Source: Ignavibacteria bacterium UBA6906
GTDB lineage: Bacteria > Bacteroidota > Ignavibacteria > UBA10030 > UBA6906
Length of the DNA stretch: 6,344 nt
Reading direction: 5' to 3'
Assembly (NCBI GenBank): GCA_002451155.1
Contig: DKBG01000181.1
Coordinates: 3,639 to 9,982 of the forward strand
In this document: in pieces, positions 5,298-6,344 of the stretch
Position numbering within the stretch: the first letter of the stretch is position 1
Layout of the letters: every line of letters starts with the position of its first letter
The notes under the pieces: model-generated
Database searches by the model: none
Told to the model about the DNA's origin: nothing
What the model saw: only the letters and a program-made list of their open reading frames with translations
Translations under genes and position numbers: made by a program

Positions 5298-6344
5298 GTG
5301 GCCTCCGGTACGGCTTTTTCGTATTCGGTGTAATCATACGGGCCCGTCGTTACGGTCGGGACTGTATGGAAGTTCTCAAGCGGCGGTGGTGAGGGGACAG
5401 TCCACTCCAGGGTCTTTCCCCCCCAGGGATTCATCGATGCCGGCGCACCCTTCTTCACTGAGACAAGGATATTGATGATCATCACCAGCATGCCGGCGAC
5501 CAGGATCCACGACCCGACTGTCGCGATAACATGCAGCGTGTGAAACTCCGGCAGGTAGTCGTAATACCGACGCGGCATACCCATGTATCCCAGGAAGAGA
5601 AACGGCAGGTAGAGCGCATTAAACCCGATCGTCGCCAGGAGCCAGGCGATGAACGCGGGTCTCTTCCGGTACATCCGCCCGAACATCTTGGGAAACCAGT
5701 AGTGGATCGCGGCGAAGATTCCGAATCCAGCCCCGCCGAACATCACGTAGTGGAAATGGCCCACCACAAAGTAGGTGTCCTGAACATGGATGTTGATCGC
5801 AAGCGCACCGAGCATCAACCCCGTCAGGCCGCCAATGGAGAACTGGAAGATGAACGAGAGCACATACAGCAGTGGAATGTCCGGGTCGATAGACCCCTTA
5901 TACAGGGTCGCCACCCAGTTGAACACTTTGATGGCGCTCGGGATCGCAACCAGGAAGGTCAGCAGCGAGAAGATGAACATGCCCGTGTTGCTCATCCCGA
6001 CGGTAAACATATGGTGTGCCCAGACAAGTGAGCCCACGGCAGCAATGGCCACGCTTGAGAAGGCGATAAACCGATATCCAAAGATGGTCCGGCGCGCGAA
6101 CACCGGGATGATCTCCGACACAACACCCATCGGCGGAAGCACCATGATATACACCGCCGGATGGGAATAGATCCAGAAGAGGTGCTGGTAGAGGACAGGA
6201 TCACCGCCGAGCGAAGGGTCAAAGATACCCACGCCGAGCGTCCGCTCGATGATGACCAATAGCAGCGTGATCCCGATGATGGGCGTCGCCAGAATCTGCA
6301 CCCAGGCAGTTGAATAGAGCGCCCACACGAACAGCGGCATCTTG
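5294..6344 (-). CDS. coxA: Cytochrome c oxidase subunit I, A2-type, C-terminal part (5' end outside window)
   Basis: Catalytic subunit that reduces O2 to water at heme a3-CuB and pumps protons. About 350 residues are visible, from the MPLFVW helix V region to the stop; the N-terminal part, with the first heme a His and the D-channel entrance, is missing. Counting the Met at 6340 as residue 1: CuB ligands H60, H109 and H110, the cross-linked Tyr Y64 in YSHPAVY, the K-channel Lys K138 in PSAIKVFNW, heme a3 ligand H195 and heme a ligand H197 in GHFHYV. In helix VI the A1-type Glu of GHPEVY is replaced by Ala, and Tyr-Ser precedes the His, which marks an A2-type enzyme. At the Mg site the family's usual HDT reads QDT (Q187). 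About seven or eight helices are present, then a hydrophilic tail with the EWTVPSPPP segment typical of subunit I. The gene ends in a GTGA overlap with coxC. Confidence 0.97.
   Translation of the reverse strand, partial: KMPLFVWALYSTAWVQILATPIIGITLLLVIIERTLGVGIFDPSLGGDPVLYQHLFWIYSHPAVYIMVLPPMGVVSEIIPVFARRTIFGYRFIAFSSVAIAAVGSLVWAHHMFTVGMSNTGMFIFSLLTFLVAIPSAIKVFNWVATLYKGSIDPDIPLLYVLSFIFQFSIGGLTGLMLGALAINIHVQDTYFVVGHFHYVMFGGAGFGIFAAIHYWFPKMFGRMYRKRPAFIAWLLATIGFNALYLPFLFLGYMGMPRRYYDYLPEFHTLHVIATVGSWILVAGMLVMIINILVSVKKGAPASMNPWGGKTLEWTVPSPPPLENFHTVPTVTTGPYDYTEYEKAVPEAT
5302..5306 (-). promoter_or_regulatory. Ribosome binding site of coxC within the end of coxA
   Basis: GGAGG on the minus strand, inside the last codons of coxA and 4 bases before the GTG at 5297. 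It supports the GTG start and the GTGA overlap (5294-5297) between the coxA stop and the coxC start. Confidence 0.75.

Noticed and set aside
5531..6031. Plus-strand open frame of 166 codons
   Set aside because: It is antisense to subunit I, whose metal-ligand motifs lie in the other strand.

Overview
The window holds the 3' part of an aerobic respiratory gene cluster from a bacterium. The main content is an aa3/caa3-type (heme-copper A-family) cytochrome c oxidase operon on the minus strand. It is followed by a sugar-acid aldolase gene and, convergently, the tail of a purine nucleoside phosphorylase gene on the plus strand. Base composition is moderately GC-rich and coding is dense. I see no rRNA, tRNA, CRISPR or insertion sequence.

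Layout, in the direction of minus-strand transcription (high to low coordinates): coxA (subunit I, 5' end beyond the window) > coxC (subunit III) > coxD (subunit IV) > coxB (subunit II, CuA) > a polytopic membrane protein with a C-terminal c-type cytochrome domain > ctaB (heme O synthase) > a 96-base gap > eda-like KDPG/KHG aldolase with an extra C-terminal domain. The six oxidase genes overlap or are separated by only 7-26 bases, so they very probably form one transcript. The plus-strand gene at 1-189 is the last 62 codons of a PNP-family gene that starts outside the window. The 148 bases between it and the aldolase hold only a weak hairpin.

How the genes fit together: CtaB makes heme O, the precursor of heme A, for subunit I. 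Subunits I, II, III and IV form the oxygen-reducing, proton-pumping complex. The membrane/cytochrome c fusion is the likely electron-entry partner: CoxB lacks the cytochrome c domain that typical caa3 enzymes carry, and the heme domain sits instead on the next gene. Subunit I carries the YSHPxVY signature of A2-type oxidases (no glutamate in helix VI) and an unusual Gln where the Mg-site His normally lies.

Taxonomy cannot be fixed from this window. The short subunit III with a hydrophilic N-terminus, the A2-type subunit I and the cytochrome-bearing membrane protein in the cluster would fit lineages such as Bacteroidota/Ignavibacteria relatives, Nitrospirota or former Deltaproteobacteria. This is inference only. 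The most unusual item is the membrane-cytochrome c fusion at 2253-3644. Otherwise the region is a recognisable respiratory operon, and I do not see a wholly new system.
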